A stretch of DNA of 64,000 nucleotides from Cranoglanis bouderius (taxonomy: Eukaryota; Chordata; Actinopteri; Siluriformes; Cranoglanididae), in assembly GCA_023630585.1 (NCBI GenBank), contig CM042536.1, positions 24,951,904-25,015,903 of the forward strand, in the 5' to 3' direction. The number at the start of each line of letters is the position of its first letter. Position 1 is the first letter of the stretch. This document shows, one piece after another, positions 43,593-55,800 of this stretch. A program made the translations under genes and the position numbers. Below the pieces are notes generated by a model that saw only the letters and a program-made list of their open reading frames with translations, was not told the DNA's origin and did no database searches.

Positions 43593-44789
43593 ACTTCAGC
43601 AATGCAGGATGTAAAAACACAGCTGGTCAAACTATTTGATTAAGATGTTAACAACTAGTTAAACTACTTCAGAATCTCCTTGAATTTCCATGTCTCGAAT
43701 GCCCATGTCTGTCCATTTAGTATAGTCTAGGCTATAGTCTGAGTTTTTTTTTTTTGGTACCTATCAATACCAATACTCAGCTATACAATTTGCATAAATT
43801 CATGTGTTTGCAGCATTGAGATGCAACACTACATCGCAAATGTATTAATCTAGTAAAAGTAGCAGAGTCAAAGTTATCGTAGAGTTTGGCTTTTCTGAAC
43901 TTCCTTTTCACCCCATCAATAAAGTTTTTTCTTAACCTTTAGAAGATTTTAGAAGCCTGTTCAGAAGGGTGTATAATCATTTGTAGGGGTGAACTGGTCT
44001 GCGGTTAAGATGTCGGGATTGTCAGTAGACGAAAGCTATTTTCATCCACTGTTCAGAGTTTAGTTTGACAAAGTTCGTCTTCTTCACTCTGCCAAAATGT
44101 TTTCTTTTCATCAGAAGCGTCCACTGTCCTTCAGGTGCAGGAAAAACTGACTGTCCAATTCTCAGACATGTGCTTATAGAGTTTAGTTTTATTTTCTTTT
44201 TGCTATATCTGTGTTTTGATGCGAGTTCTTGATCTTTTGCATCCTTATTGTTTTCTATCATTATTATTGGGGCAAAGCGCTCATTCAGAAAGATGGCTGT
44301 GTTTCCATTAAATCAGGTTTATATAACTGAAGCGTCTCAAACACACACACTCTCACGCTCTCAGCAATATATCTGTAAATACACTCAGGCATTCACTCGC
44401 TGCAAGAGACATTCATGAAAAAAAGATCTGGCACTATTATAAAACCTAGAACTATCATTTTGGCTGTCAATCACATCTCTTAAACGTCTGTCTAAATAAG
44501 TGTGCAAGATGGACCGGTAAACAAATTTATTTAAGCGTTAATGGTTTATGGCTGAAGTCTGCTTTTCATCTTTGTTGAGTTCCTTGAATATTAGTCATGT
44601 TTTTTTTCTTGGTATAAACTTCTGCTTGTGCAAGTAGGTTTAAAAAAACAACAACTCTGCCATCCTTATTTTCCTCCTGACCAAAAACATGAGCAGCGCC
44701 AACATCTGGAAGTTGTAGAGCTGTTCAAATGTTCCAACAATTAACCAACAATTAAAAGATAAATCTTTAGGATGAAGGGCTTTGAGGTT
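43593..44789. other. Intergenic, nothing recognised
   Basis: AT-rich without a recognisable gene or family-specific repeat. Confidence 0.45.
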
Positions 44790-44945
44790 TCTGATTTCTA
44801 TGTAACTTGAAAAGCTGCGGGATTTTTTTTTGTCTTATTAACTTACCTAAATTTACAGCTTTATCTCTAACTGTTACAGAGCGCTGACTCTGGAGACTTT
44901 TTCCATAAATGTTAAATAAACTTCTCCTTACAGAAAACTTGGTGT
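44790..44945. mobile_element. Foldback repeat fragment
   Basis: The segment keeps TTTACAGCTTTATCTCTAACTG, TTACAGAGCGCTGACTCTGGAGACT and CCATAAATGTTAAATAAAC, arm motifs of the foldback family. Confidence 0.55.
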
Positions 44946-45600
44946 GGGAACCAGAAGACATTTAGAAAAATACAGTACAAGCCTTGTGGATTTAAAAACA
45001 AAAAACAAAACAGAAAATAAAACATGCATCTGTCTGAATGAGATCTCAATCCTGCAGAGTATAATCACTGTTACACATGAGGAAAAGCTTTAATCAAAAG
45101 ACTCTGCAATTAAATCTTTTTGCCTCCAGCTCCTATTCAATACACAAAGCTTGCTGTGGTGTGCAAAAGAAATGAGATTCAACATCTCAGGCATGAGAAA
45201 ATTGGAACATTTATACACTGTATAGCAGCAACAAATAATAAATAATTAATAATGCTCATGAGTTTGCAGCCTGTCTAGAACACTCAAGGTTTAGTAATAA
45301 GAATAAGATTTATAGTTTCCTCAAATAAGCTTACTGTTTCAACTTGAAGTGTACTTGCTATTTCACCTGAACTGAATATTTAATCAAGACTGCAGTGTGA
45401 CTGGTGTAACACTGTATGGGATTTTGTTCTCCTTTGAATATTAGGGTGGATGACTTGGATTGATCTAGAATAGATACTGAAGCCTGTCCTGCTCTTTATG
45501 TTAGTGCCATAACCACATAAAACCCCTGCCAAAATTGGTGACTAAGTCATAATTATGAGTTAACAAATCATAAATCTGAGATACTGTTGGTATTGTTGAA

Positions 45601-45602
<2 letters not shown>

Positions 45603-45635
<33 letters not shown>

Positions 45636-45652
45636 TGTGTGTGTGTGTGTGT
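45603..45652 (+). repeat. (GT)n microsatellite with GCGC interruption
   Basis: About 25 units of GT with one GCGC interruption in the middle. Confidence 0.95.
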
Positions 45653-45708
45653 ACACAGGCTAGCCTACTCATCTGGTTTTCATCTCTTAGCCGGAATGGT
45701 TCTAACAT

Positions 45709-46470
45709 AAGACAGTATCACAATATTATGACTTGGTATCCCGTGATGACTTAATATCTCATAATAACTTAGTATATCAATTACAAGGGGGCACGGTGGC
45801 TTAGTGGTTAGCACATTTGACTCGCACCTCCAGGGTTGGGGGTTCTATTCCCACCCCTGCCCTGTGCGCACAGAGTTTGCATGTTCTCCCCATGCTTCGG
45901 GGTTTCCTCCAGGTACTCCAGTTTCCTCCCCCAGTCCAAAGAGTGTAGGCTGATTGGCATCTCTAAAATTGTACATAGTGTTTGTGTGTGATGCAGGCAC
46001 CCTCTGTAGGATAAGCAGTACAGAAAATGGATGGATCTCAATTATGACTTAATAACTCACAATTATGACATAGTATCTTGACATTATGATTCTCTATCTT
46101 ATAATTATGACTTGTTATCTCAAATTATGACTAAATATTTTGACACTATGACTTGGTATATCATAATGATGACATAATATCCTGGAATTATGACTTGGTA
46201 TCTCATAATTGTCATATAATGGAGGCAATGATGGATGCAATTACAGGTAAAGCAGTATTTAAGCAGGTAAAGCAGGGTGAGTGTGCGTGGTTGCGGCCAT
46301 GTTTGTAGGCCACTGTGTCTGCTGGGAAATGGAGATTGTTGTTTGCTGTGACATGGCTTAGTATCTTAAAATTACAGCTTAGTATCTTGATATTATGACT
46401 TATTATCTGATCATCACGACTTGGTATCTCATAATTATTCTTACCCATTATTATGTCATTATGACATCTG
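45709..46470. repeat. Degenerate minisatellite, about 21-bp unit, split by a SINE
   Basis: A repeated TATCTCATAATTATGACTTRG-like unit appears many times before 45784 and after 46037. Between lies a SINE (45785-46036). A further non-repetitive piece interrupts it at about 46222-46355. Confidence 0.8.
45785..46036 (+). mobile_element. tRNA-type SINE inserted in minisatellite
   Basis: Head GGGGGCACGGTGGCTTAGTGGTTAGCAC (A-box TGGCTTAGTGG), B-box GGGGGTTCTATTCCC, body GAGTTTGCATGTTCTCCCC and GTTTCCTCCCCCAGTCCAAAGA, and tail GGATAAGCAGTACAGAAAATGGATGGA. A possible target duplication TCAATTA lies at 45777-45783 and 46038-46044. Confidence 0.85.
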
Positions 46471-46904
46471 AGTTTTCGCTACACACCCACACACCATGAA
46501 TGCGTTTTCACAGCTCCTTTTGTTATTTCACTTCCCCACGATTTTACGTTTAACATCTCAGTGTTAATTCAATGCAAGTTGTTTAATTGTGTTTTGTTTT
46601 AGCCTGCTCTTTTGTTTTGTCCCCTGAGAAAGAGCCCATAACAGTCTATAGGATAGGATCTGTACTTCTGTGTGCATCTGATCAATAGTGAAGCCCAATA
46701 GGTTTTCATCTCATGGCTCGGTCTGGTCTCCAGTGTTCTGAAGCTGATTTACTGACTCTCATTTATTTTACAATGAGTTAAATAAAGCAACAGAGGAGGA
46801 GGCCACTGTATATCTGTGATCCATAACAGAGAAGGCGTCTTAAAGAAATGGAGAGGAAAGGAGCTATTAAAGAGAGGATGTTTGAAAGATGATTCATAAA
46901 ACCT

Positions 46905-47745
46905 CTAGTATGCAGTGTGCACAATTTTATATGTAAATATGTGGCATGCAATACTGTATGTAGTATGCATTCTAGAGTATGTATGGTCAGTGCAATAGCG
47001 CATGTAGTGTGCAGTATGTATTAGGCAGTTCGCAGTATGTAGCATGTACTATGTGGTGTATATAGTATAAAATATACAGTACTACATATAGTATGTATTA
47101 AGTTACATACAGTATTCATAGTTATATGTAGTATGTAACATATTGCATGTAGTATGCAGTAGGCACTATATATGTAGTGTGGCTATCTGGTATACAGTGT
47201 GCAATATGTAGTATGTAGTGTATAGTATGCATTATCAGTATTTAGTGTGCAGCATATAGCAAACAACATGCATTATATAGTATGTAGTATGCAACATGGA
47301 ATTTATAACATGGTACATGCTTGAAATAGTACAGATAGTGTGCAGTATTTATTAGGCTGCATGCTTTATTATGTAGCATGCAATATGCATTGTGTAATAT
47401 ATATAATTCAGTATGCAGTATGTATGGTGTAGTACACACACAATCCACAATATGCAATATGTAGCTTGTACCACAGCACTATGCACTCTTTACCCTATAG
47501 TATGCAATATGTAGTATGCCTTAGACACAGTATAAAGGGTGCACTATGTGCTGCATACTTTTTATTGCATGCTCCACACACAGTATGTAGTATATATTAT
47601 GCAGTACAAAGTATACATTATGCATTATTTGGTATACGTATACCATGCAGCATGTGGTATATAGTTGGCAATATACAGTATGTACTATACTTTACAGTGA
47701 TTACTACACAGTACTGAGTATGTAGTATATTGTATATAATAAGCA
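46905..47745. repeat. Degenerate AGTATG-type tract
   Basis: About 840 bp made of variants of GTAGTATGCAGTATGTA with many substitutions and small indels. It is neither a clean microsatellite nor coding. The short frames across it are low-complexity. Confidence 0.85.
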
Positions 47746-47834
47746 GTAATTGTCTCTTATTATTGGAACGCTGACAAAAAGAGAACAGATGATTTGGATG
47801 CATTGATATATCAGTTAAAAGATGAATCAAGACA

Positions 47835-47934
47835 ACAATTGTTTATTGTTAAAAATATCGAATCGTTGCTCAAAGAATCGAAATCATATCATATCGTATT
47901 GTATCGTGTGAAAGCCTGAGGTTAACACCCCTAG
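47835..47934 (+). repeat. Possible terminal fragment of a DNA transposon
   Basis: AATATCGAATCGTTGCTCAAAGAATCGAAATCATATC followed by GAGGTTAACACCCCTAG resembles the end of common fish DNA transposons. Only one end was seen. Confidence 0.35.
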
Positions 47935-48640
47935 TTAAAAGTGACTGCAGTGAAAGTTCAGGACCATGGACAGCAATCATGTGTCATTATGACTAATGGA
48001 GGATGTTACTACATGCACGGTGGGTCCCCTCATTAAGACTGGAGTGGGTCTAATTTAAGCTCACTAAAAGCCCTAGGGCAATATGACCCTGCCAAGGATC
48101 CAGACAGGATAGGACACTCATGAATTAAGGTAAAAATAATTCTAGACGTCCTCCAGCATTGACAGACAAAATGTCCTCCAATCCAGACCAGACACTTACA
48201 CAGATATAGATTACACTTTATAGTGCACTTTAATCCATTAATGCTGCAAAAATGCTGGAAATGTGTAACTGCTGGCACAGAAGCAAAAGCTGACCTATTT
48301 GGTATATTATTATATTATTAGTAGTAAAAAAAAAAAAAAGACATTAAATACAGATGAAACAAAATCGATTAAGTCATTTATGACTTTTAGGAAAAACAGA
48401 TCATGTGATTGAGGTCATTTCGATAATCATGTTTTCCCATTTGTTCTGCTTTTGTTGGGTTGGTTTTGCTGTGACTTTTTGTACTTTTAAGCTACAGTTT
48501 AATAATCATTTGGCAAAGGTGTCTTTTTGCTCTAATCCGCTGGAATTAGCGGACTTTTAAGAACAACGTGTTTCTCAACACCCCTCAATCAAATCTGTCA
48601 GTTATTCCTAAACCTTTCGTATAACACACATAGTGATGCA

Positions 48641-48642
<2 letters not shown>

Positions 48643-48694
<52 letters not shown>

Positions 48695-48712
48695 TACACA
48701 CACACACACACA
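48643..48712 (+). repeat. (CA)n microsatellite
   Basis: About 33 units of CA with two short interruptions (CG and TA). Confidence 0.95.
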
Positions 48713-48946
48713 TACTCACATATCATACACTTAGGTATCAACTGTAAAATTAATCTGATTTGAAAAAATATATTATGACTATTTGTCTATTTTACAGATT
48801 ATTAACCAGATTATGGAACTTTTTACTTTTAATTTTATATGTGTTAATAGTCATGTCAGTGGATGGAACTTGCAATGATAGTAAGGCAAACATATGTGTG
48901 TATGTGTGTGTGTTTATATCTTGGTGAGAACAAAATGCAACCACAG

Positions 48947-48990
48947 TGACCTTGTGGTGACCTTGTGGTGACCTTGTGGTGACCTTGTGG
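48947..48990 (+). repeat. 11-bp tandem repeat, four units
   Basis: TGACCTTGTGG repeated four times in tandem, without change. Confidence 0.95.
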
Positions 48991-49094
48991 CTGGTCCCCA
49001 TGAGAATTTTTTTTTTAATAAAAAGAAAGCAAAAACTTTTCTTTGGCTTTTCTTTGAAAGTGGAATGGCCTCAGAAGGATTGCAAAACAAAATC

Positions 49095-49110
49095 TCTCTC
49101 TCCCTCCCTC

Positions 49111-49182
<72 letters not shown>

Positions 49183-49212
49183 GGGTGCAGCGGTGGGGGG
49201 GGGGGGGGGGGG
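49095..49212 (+). promoter_or_regulatory. Compound CT/TG/AG repeat and G18 run upstream of the opsin
   Basis: A CT-rich stretch, then (TG)n at 49117-49151, (AG)n at 49152-49182 and 18 consecutive G at 49195-49212, about 250 bp before the opsin start codon and on the coding strand. A G-quadruplex is possible. A regulatory role is inferred from position only. Confidence 0.4.
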
Positions 49213-49464
49213 CTTAGGAGTGATCCGTCCAATCACCACACGGTGGAGCAAAGCCACTCTAAACTTCTCATCTTCTCATCGACTGAAGCACTTAAACAAA
49301 ATCTTATGCCAAATTTTGTTCCTTTCCTACAAACCCTGAGATCTTTCTCTCGAGCCCTGAACACAAATAAAACCGTTTCATTCCCGCGTGTGTAACTGTG
49401 TGTAACTCGGGGAACTGTGTGTGTGTGCGTGTGTGTGTGTGTGTCCAATGCGCGCGGACCGGCG

Positions 49465-49822
49465 ATGGTTTGGCCCAACGGGAGCGCGAGCGGATGCTGC
49501 GGATCCCCGGGGTATCTCTCGGACACCGGAACAGCTCACGACTCCCAGCTCAGCCTGAGCCCGACCGGACACTCAGTAGTAGCCGCGTGCCTCGGGCTCA
49601 TCTGCACCTTCGGCTTTGTGAACAATCTGCTGGCGCTGGTGCTGTTCGGCCGCCACAAGGCGCTGCGCTCTCCCATCAACCTGCTGCTCATAAACATCTC
49701 ACTGAGCGACATGCTCGTGTGCGCGCTGGCCACGCCGTTTAGCCTCGCCGCCAGCACGCGCGGACGCTGGCTTGCGGGACGCACCGCATGCGTGTGGTAC
49801 GGGTTCGCCAATTCGCTCTTCG
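49465..49822 (+). CDS. Opsin exon 1 (N-terminus to TM3)
   Basis: 119 codons plus one base, ending TTCG/GTGAGT. It encodes the short N-terminus (PNGSASGCC), TM1 (from about residue 36), the LRSPINLLLINISLSD intracellular loop and TM2, and the start of TM3 (CVWYGFANSLF). The exon is GC- and CpG-rich. The 60 bases before the ATG are largely GT repeats. Confidence 0.92.
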
Positions 49823-52800
49823 GTGAGTATACGCGGTGTCTGGTGCTTGTTTCAGGATTTTTAAATAGTGCTACTGGTCTCACTTTATAATAACGACATT
49901 AATAAGCGCGAGGAAAGTTGCACGTTCACTCTCAGGTACTAAAGGTAGCATTCCTTATCACAGGCGCGGTACCATCAAGTACCTTTAGTACAGATCCCTT
50001 ACCTAAGAATTTAAAGCTACTCTATCCACACATTTCATTTTGCTTGTGAAATGCATATTTAAAAGGCAAAAAGGACAATTACCTTTCTTTGTCGTTGTGA
50101 TGGTACCCTCAAGGGCACACATTTTGTACCTTTAGTACCTTTAGTTTGTATATTTGACCTAGAATTAGTGTAGCATCCCCATAATACGGTTCATTTACCG
50201 GTACCTTGTACCTTTATATGTACCATTCACCATTTCCAGGTGAAATATACTGTACATATTAAAGCTACAAAATATATATGTACCCTTGAAGGTACCGCCT
50301 CAGAAACAAGGAAAGGTACAGATTAGTACCCTTTTTCTGAGACTGTGAGGTACGCTCTTAAAACTAATTCTTAATAAGGATTTCCAAATGTATTTACATG
50401 ATGCATTACAAGTATTCACTGTTCACTCTCAGAAATAAAGGTACTAAATGGTACCATTCCTTGTCACTGTGATATGTAACATCCAGTGTACACCTTATGT
50501 ACCATTAGTACATCTTAGGTGAATGTAATGTCGGCCTCTAAAAACGAATTACGGTCCGTTTATTTACCTTAGATCATTTGAAACGTAACCATATCCACAT
50601 TTCCAGGTGATAGATGCATATTAAAGGTAAAACGTGGATACCATTGAGGGTACCACCCCAGCGACTAGGAAAAGTACAGTTTAGTACCCTTTTTTTGAGT
50701 CTGTGACGTGCACTCACATAATAATCATCCCAAATGTATTTACATTATGTTACAACTGTTCATTGCTCACTCTCAGTACCTTTAGTACTTTTATTATCTA
50801 TCTCATACCTAGAAAGTAGGCATACCTGGACCAAGGAAAAGTATAGTTCAGTACTCTTTTCAGTACCATTTTTAAAAAATATATAAATGCATAAAAAATT
50901 ATGATGTCACTATTTAATTAATTAATGTAATTGTTGGCAAATTGCTGAGGTATAAGAGGAATAAACCATGTGCTGTTATAGGAAAATAATCAGCTTCAGA
51001 TTAGTGTGTCCGGTTCATCACACAACCCAGTCGTTCATTATTTTCCTATAACAGATATAAAGATGGAACGTGAGAGAAAATATTCCCAAAAAGGGTATAT
51101 TTTTTAAATTGACTTCCCAAATACTTCTTCAGGACTGGACTTTGATTTTAACATTAACCTCCCTGTATGTTTGCTTCGCTCCCACCTGCTAATTGTCCAT
51201 CTGCTTCACCCTTTGACCTTGTCACCCTTTTTTCTCCGTTTATCTGCATAGTCTGTTGACCTCATGTCTCTTCCTCCTTAGCATACGAGCTAAATTCTCT
51301 CCCCATTAAGCTGTACTTGAACCCAGAACTCAGTTAATGACGCACCCAGCAGAGACAGGTGGAACCAGCAGGAACAGCTCGGCTAAATATAAACGTACAC
51401 ATTTCATCCCTTTTTACTCCAAATATAGTTGATCAGCCAACAAAATGTGCTCCTTTTTATTTTTAATGGAGTTACGAAACTAATATAGGGAAGCTTGATT
51501 TGATTTGATCAGTTGATCGCTGTTTAATTTGTATGTTTAAATCATCAACATGCATTCAACACGCTATAACGCACTGGGCCTCATTTATCAGTCTTTTAAT
51601 AAAGTTGTGTGTACAGTAAATGGCCAAACCGAACTAAATATTCCTGCCAGATTTACAACAGTTTCGGTAATGTTGATTTCCTTCGTGATAAACGCCAATC
51701 AGTTGTAAATTACCAAGTACATCGAAGGCAAAGTTGATTTATATTTAGCCACGCCCACAAAACTCCATAAAAGGCAAAGCTCATAGAGCTGATGATTTGC
51801 ACTAAATCTTCCAGTAATGCAGCTCAGCCACTGCAGTGAGTCAGCTACTCTAGACACACACACAGACTAACTCTTCCTCCTTTTATCGGATGACAGCGTA
51901 ATCCGTATATAAAATTGCAGTAACCCATCGCCTGATTGTACTCTTTGAAGCCGATCATTCGAGGTTCATGTTAGTCTCCTTGTACGTAAATTTACACAAA
52001 CTCAAGAACGAAAAGTAGTATATGAACATTTTTCTGAACTAACTAGATTTTCCTGAACACCACATTTCTTGGGTAAATACTCCTGCAAGTTTTATGAATA
52101 AATGAAGCCATTTATGCATAAACTTTTACACAGCCAGATGTCAAGTTGTAATTTTAAGTTTTTCTGACACGGGAAAGTGTTCATGCTGTAAGTAAGAACA
52201 GGAACCAACTGGTTTCCTGGACGTTCCACAACATTGAATACAACTATAAATGAATAAAACGCACAACTTGTTGTTTATTAAGAAATTCAAATTGTAATTG
52301 TTTGCAAATTGTTGTTGTATAAAAGGAATAAAACACTTCAGCATTGGTGACAGTAGCTCTGCTTCAATACACCACCTCATCGTTGTTTATTTTCCTATAA
52401 CGGCACGCCCTCAACCATTCTATTCCTGTACTTCAGTGACTCTATTTTAGATTTTTATTTCTTGTCAGAATGTCACTAGCTATTCTTTGGCTTACACAGT
52501 GAGTGCGGAATTATGGGAAAAACACAATGTGTCACATTTATTTTCTTCAGGGCTGAGTTCAATTCATCTAAATGTTCTTTAGCTGTGTTCCCTCAGAAAC
52601 AACATAACAACAACGAACCACGTCTGCACGGAATGGAGAACAATAAGGAAACGATATTTTATTAGAAGTCGTAACTCTGATCTGTTTTAAGATCGAACAG
52701 CAACACGACAGGAGAAAGTTTATTCTCATAACACACACCTCAGTATTGAGATTTTACCGCTCTAGCCAGTCAATTCTGCAAAAAGTTTAATTAGCCCTCG

Positions 52801-55800
52801 TTGTGTCTTCCAGCAAGCCGAAAAGAAGAATGTTTTGTTCAGATCCAGCAGAAGGAGGTCAGGATTTTTTTAAATTTTTTTTTTTTAGTTCTAATCACAT
52901 TAAATTTAATGAGCATGAAGTACCCTGTTATTTTCTCGCTGGATGTCATTTTCCAAGCTTGTCTTTTCATTTGCATTCGATTAACACCATTTTTCATCAG
53001 AGATTTTCTCACCATATGCTCCAGCAGTTTGCTTAATGGATTCATAACAAAAAAAAAAAATTAGACAGAGCAGGTTTCAGGTGGAATATTCATTTTAAAA
53101 AACATCATTCTCAATAATAAACAGCATGGTTTATTTGTCGAAGCGGGATTCATAATCAATACAGGATCGCAAAAGGAATGTAGGCTTGTTTTTTTGTTTT
53201 GTTTTTTTTTTTTCAGAGCAACAGCAACATTGTAGTTTTATACAACATTTTTTCTCTCAGTTACAATCTGTTACAGTTAGTTTCAAACAGATTTTAAAAT
53301 GTGTGTAATCGTTGGTATGGTAAAGTTTTCTGTAAGGAGACCTTTATCTAATGTCTGTGGAAGGAGTCTCCAGTGTCAGGGCTTTGTAACAGTCAGAGGA
53401 AAAGCTGTAGATTTACGTTTTCTGACATCTTCAGAACAAAGGAGTTTAAGCTTGGTGATTTCTCTGTAACATGACAAGCTTCTTCTTCTTCTTTTTTTGG
53501 TTCAACAGAGGAAGCGACAATAACAGGAACAAACTTGCTTCACAGACATTACACAACACATTAGATGTAACTAGAAACAGATAACAAGCATGACGTGTCA
53601 TGAGGTTTTTAAAAAATAAACTTTTTTTTTTTTTATCAACTTCTGGGTGGGAACACAGGGAACTCCACTTCATCACACCACCACATCACTGATTATGTTC
53701 CTATAACAGCAATGTGTTTTATTCCTTAATTAATAAATAAAAGTTAAAAATTCACAGAATATCATGTGATTAAATCTGCATCCAGGCAAAAGAAAAATAA
53801 ATGTTAGAGTTGTTGTAATGGCTTCCGCGCAATTAAATATAGCCACTTCCGTGTGGGACAGAGTATTTGACGCTGCTCGCAATAAGTAGAGAAAATCATG
53901 AAATTTTATTGGCATAAAAAAAATTACAAGGCTACAAACAAGGGATATAGGCCATTCCAAGGTACTCTCACATGTAGGTAAACAAAAAAAAAAAAAAAAA
54001 AAAAAATGTCTCCCTTCCCACACCATTGCCACCTCACTTCCTGTTCAAAATGGTTGCCCACAGGAAGTAGCAAAGGCAGGTGCAATACCTATTATCCACC
54101 CCTGGGGGAACACAGAATACAAAAACGTATTGAAACAGACACTGAAACAAATCATGTAATGAAAAGACTGACACATTATCCAGTAATTTAAATATATGTA
54201 ACTTTATGGCTCCTGCAGTTATGATGTAATGATTACTTGATTGGACTGAATTAAAAATGTTATTAGTCGAAAGTATACTTGTTTTTTCATAAAAATGTAA
54301 TTGAGAAAGGTTTTTTTTTTTAAAAGAAACACTATTTTACTCAGGTTAATCAGTACAGTACAAATCCCCTAAAATGAGTAAGAGTAAAGTAAAATATAGG
54401 ATGTATTATAGCTTAAGTTAAGTACTTTTCACATCTGGTTGCTAGCATTCGTCTGGTTTAGTTATTTGAATAAACCCTATTTCATCAGTAGGGGTTACAC
54501 GTTAACAAACCCGAATGCATTGTGCTTTACACTAAAGCACAATGTATGTATCCCTTTTATTTCTCGTTGTCTTTGTCCAAATTTATGTGCATCAGATAAA
54601 GCGGCAATTCAGCAATGTAGAACAGCAAAGACATTATCAATGTGGCTGCTGAGTTAATCTGCATTTAAATGCGTTGAATGACATCAGAATTATAGTTACA
54701 TGCTTAGAGATCTTTTGTGGTGGACTAACAGGTAGCTGTAGGTTTGAATTTCTGTTTCTGGACATGTTTGGCAAGCCTTCAGTTAAATCGATCAGAACAC
54801 ACTGCAGAATGTTTCCCCTCCGAGCCTTGGCTTATTCATAATCGCTATGAATTTGCTCATATCTGTGCATAAGCCAAACAAAACAAGTCAGCGAAAATAT
54901 TTGAAACATTTCCCTGGTGACTTCCAAAGCCTGTTTGCCTTTTATATATTATGTTTTCACTAGGCTTTATATTATTAATACTACCTTCCATGATATCCAG
55001 TACATCCCAGTGAAATTTGTTTGCCGTGTGATTAAACTGCAATAAATCTACTGCATGTCTGGCGTTAGACAGAAAATCTTTGCTGTGATCTTCTTGTTCA
55101 GATTTGTCGGCTCGCGTATGGGCGGCCTGACTATTCTCAGCTCCAGGGGCTCATCATTAATACTAGAATATTTGTAATTACTTTTGAATATGAGCCACAG
55201 AGAAATCAAAAACCTAGGTCCATCTGTCATCCAAGTAGGTTTACGCCTCTGAATCAAAGATGCATTCATCTAAAGCAGTGCACTGATTGCATGTTTGAAT
55301 GCTGATTGCTGTATTTGAATAGAAATGAACCCAGTTGTCTGTGTACATTTTCATGAGAAAATTGTATACAGTCTTCCATTTTTGTCTGTGTTTTAAAAAC
55401 AAGTTGACTGAAACCATAGTTTGAGTTCTAATTGTGAATCTCTACTATAAATCCCTACTTTCTTTAAAATCCATTACACAGAACGTGTACTGTTACGTCA
55501 GAAGGGCCTTCAGGATTCTGAAGCTTGTGGCCAGAAAAGTGTAAAAGCTAGCTTGCAAGCTTTTGTGCTGCAACTTGCAACTTTCACTGTAAAGAAATCA
55601 GGTCATTTGGGTTATTTCCTCGAGTATGACTTTTGTTGCTTTACTATTTATCTTTCACCTGTATAACTCTTTTAAGGTGCATAATTGGACATGGTTGTAC
55701 CTTGATGGTACATTTGCATTGTTTGTACCTTGAGGAACAGAAACCCCTGTACTACTGTATCTACTGGAAGACACGTAAGCTGCATTCTATATAGGAAAGG

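Noticed and set aside
45785..45860. tRNA gene
   Set aside because: It is the head of a dispersed SINE, not a functional tRNA. The acceptor stem does not pair.
46905..47745. CRISPR-like or satellite array
   Set aside because: The repeats are degenerate, without constant spacers or a fixed period, and the genome is clearly vertebrate.
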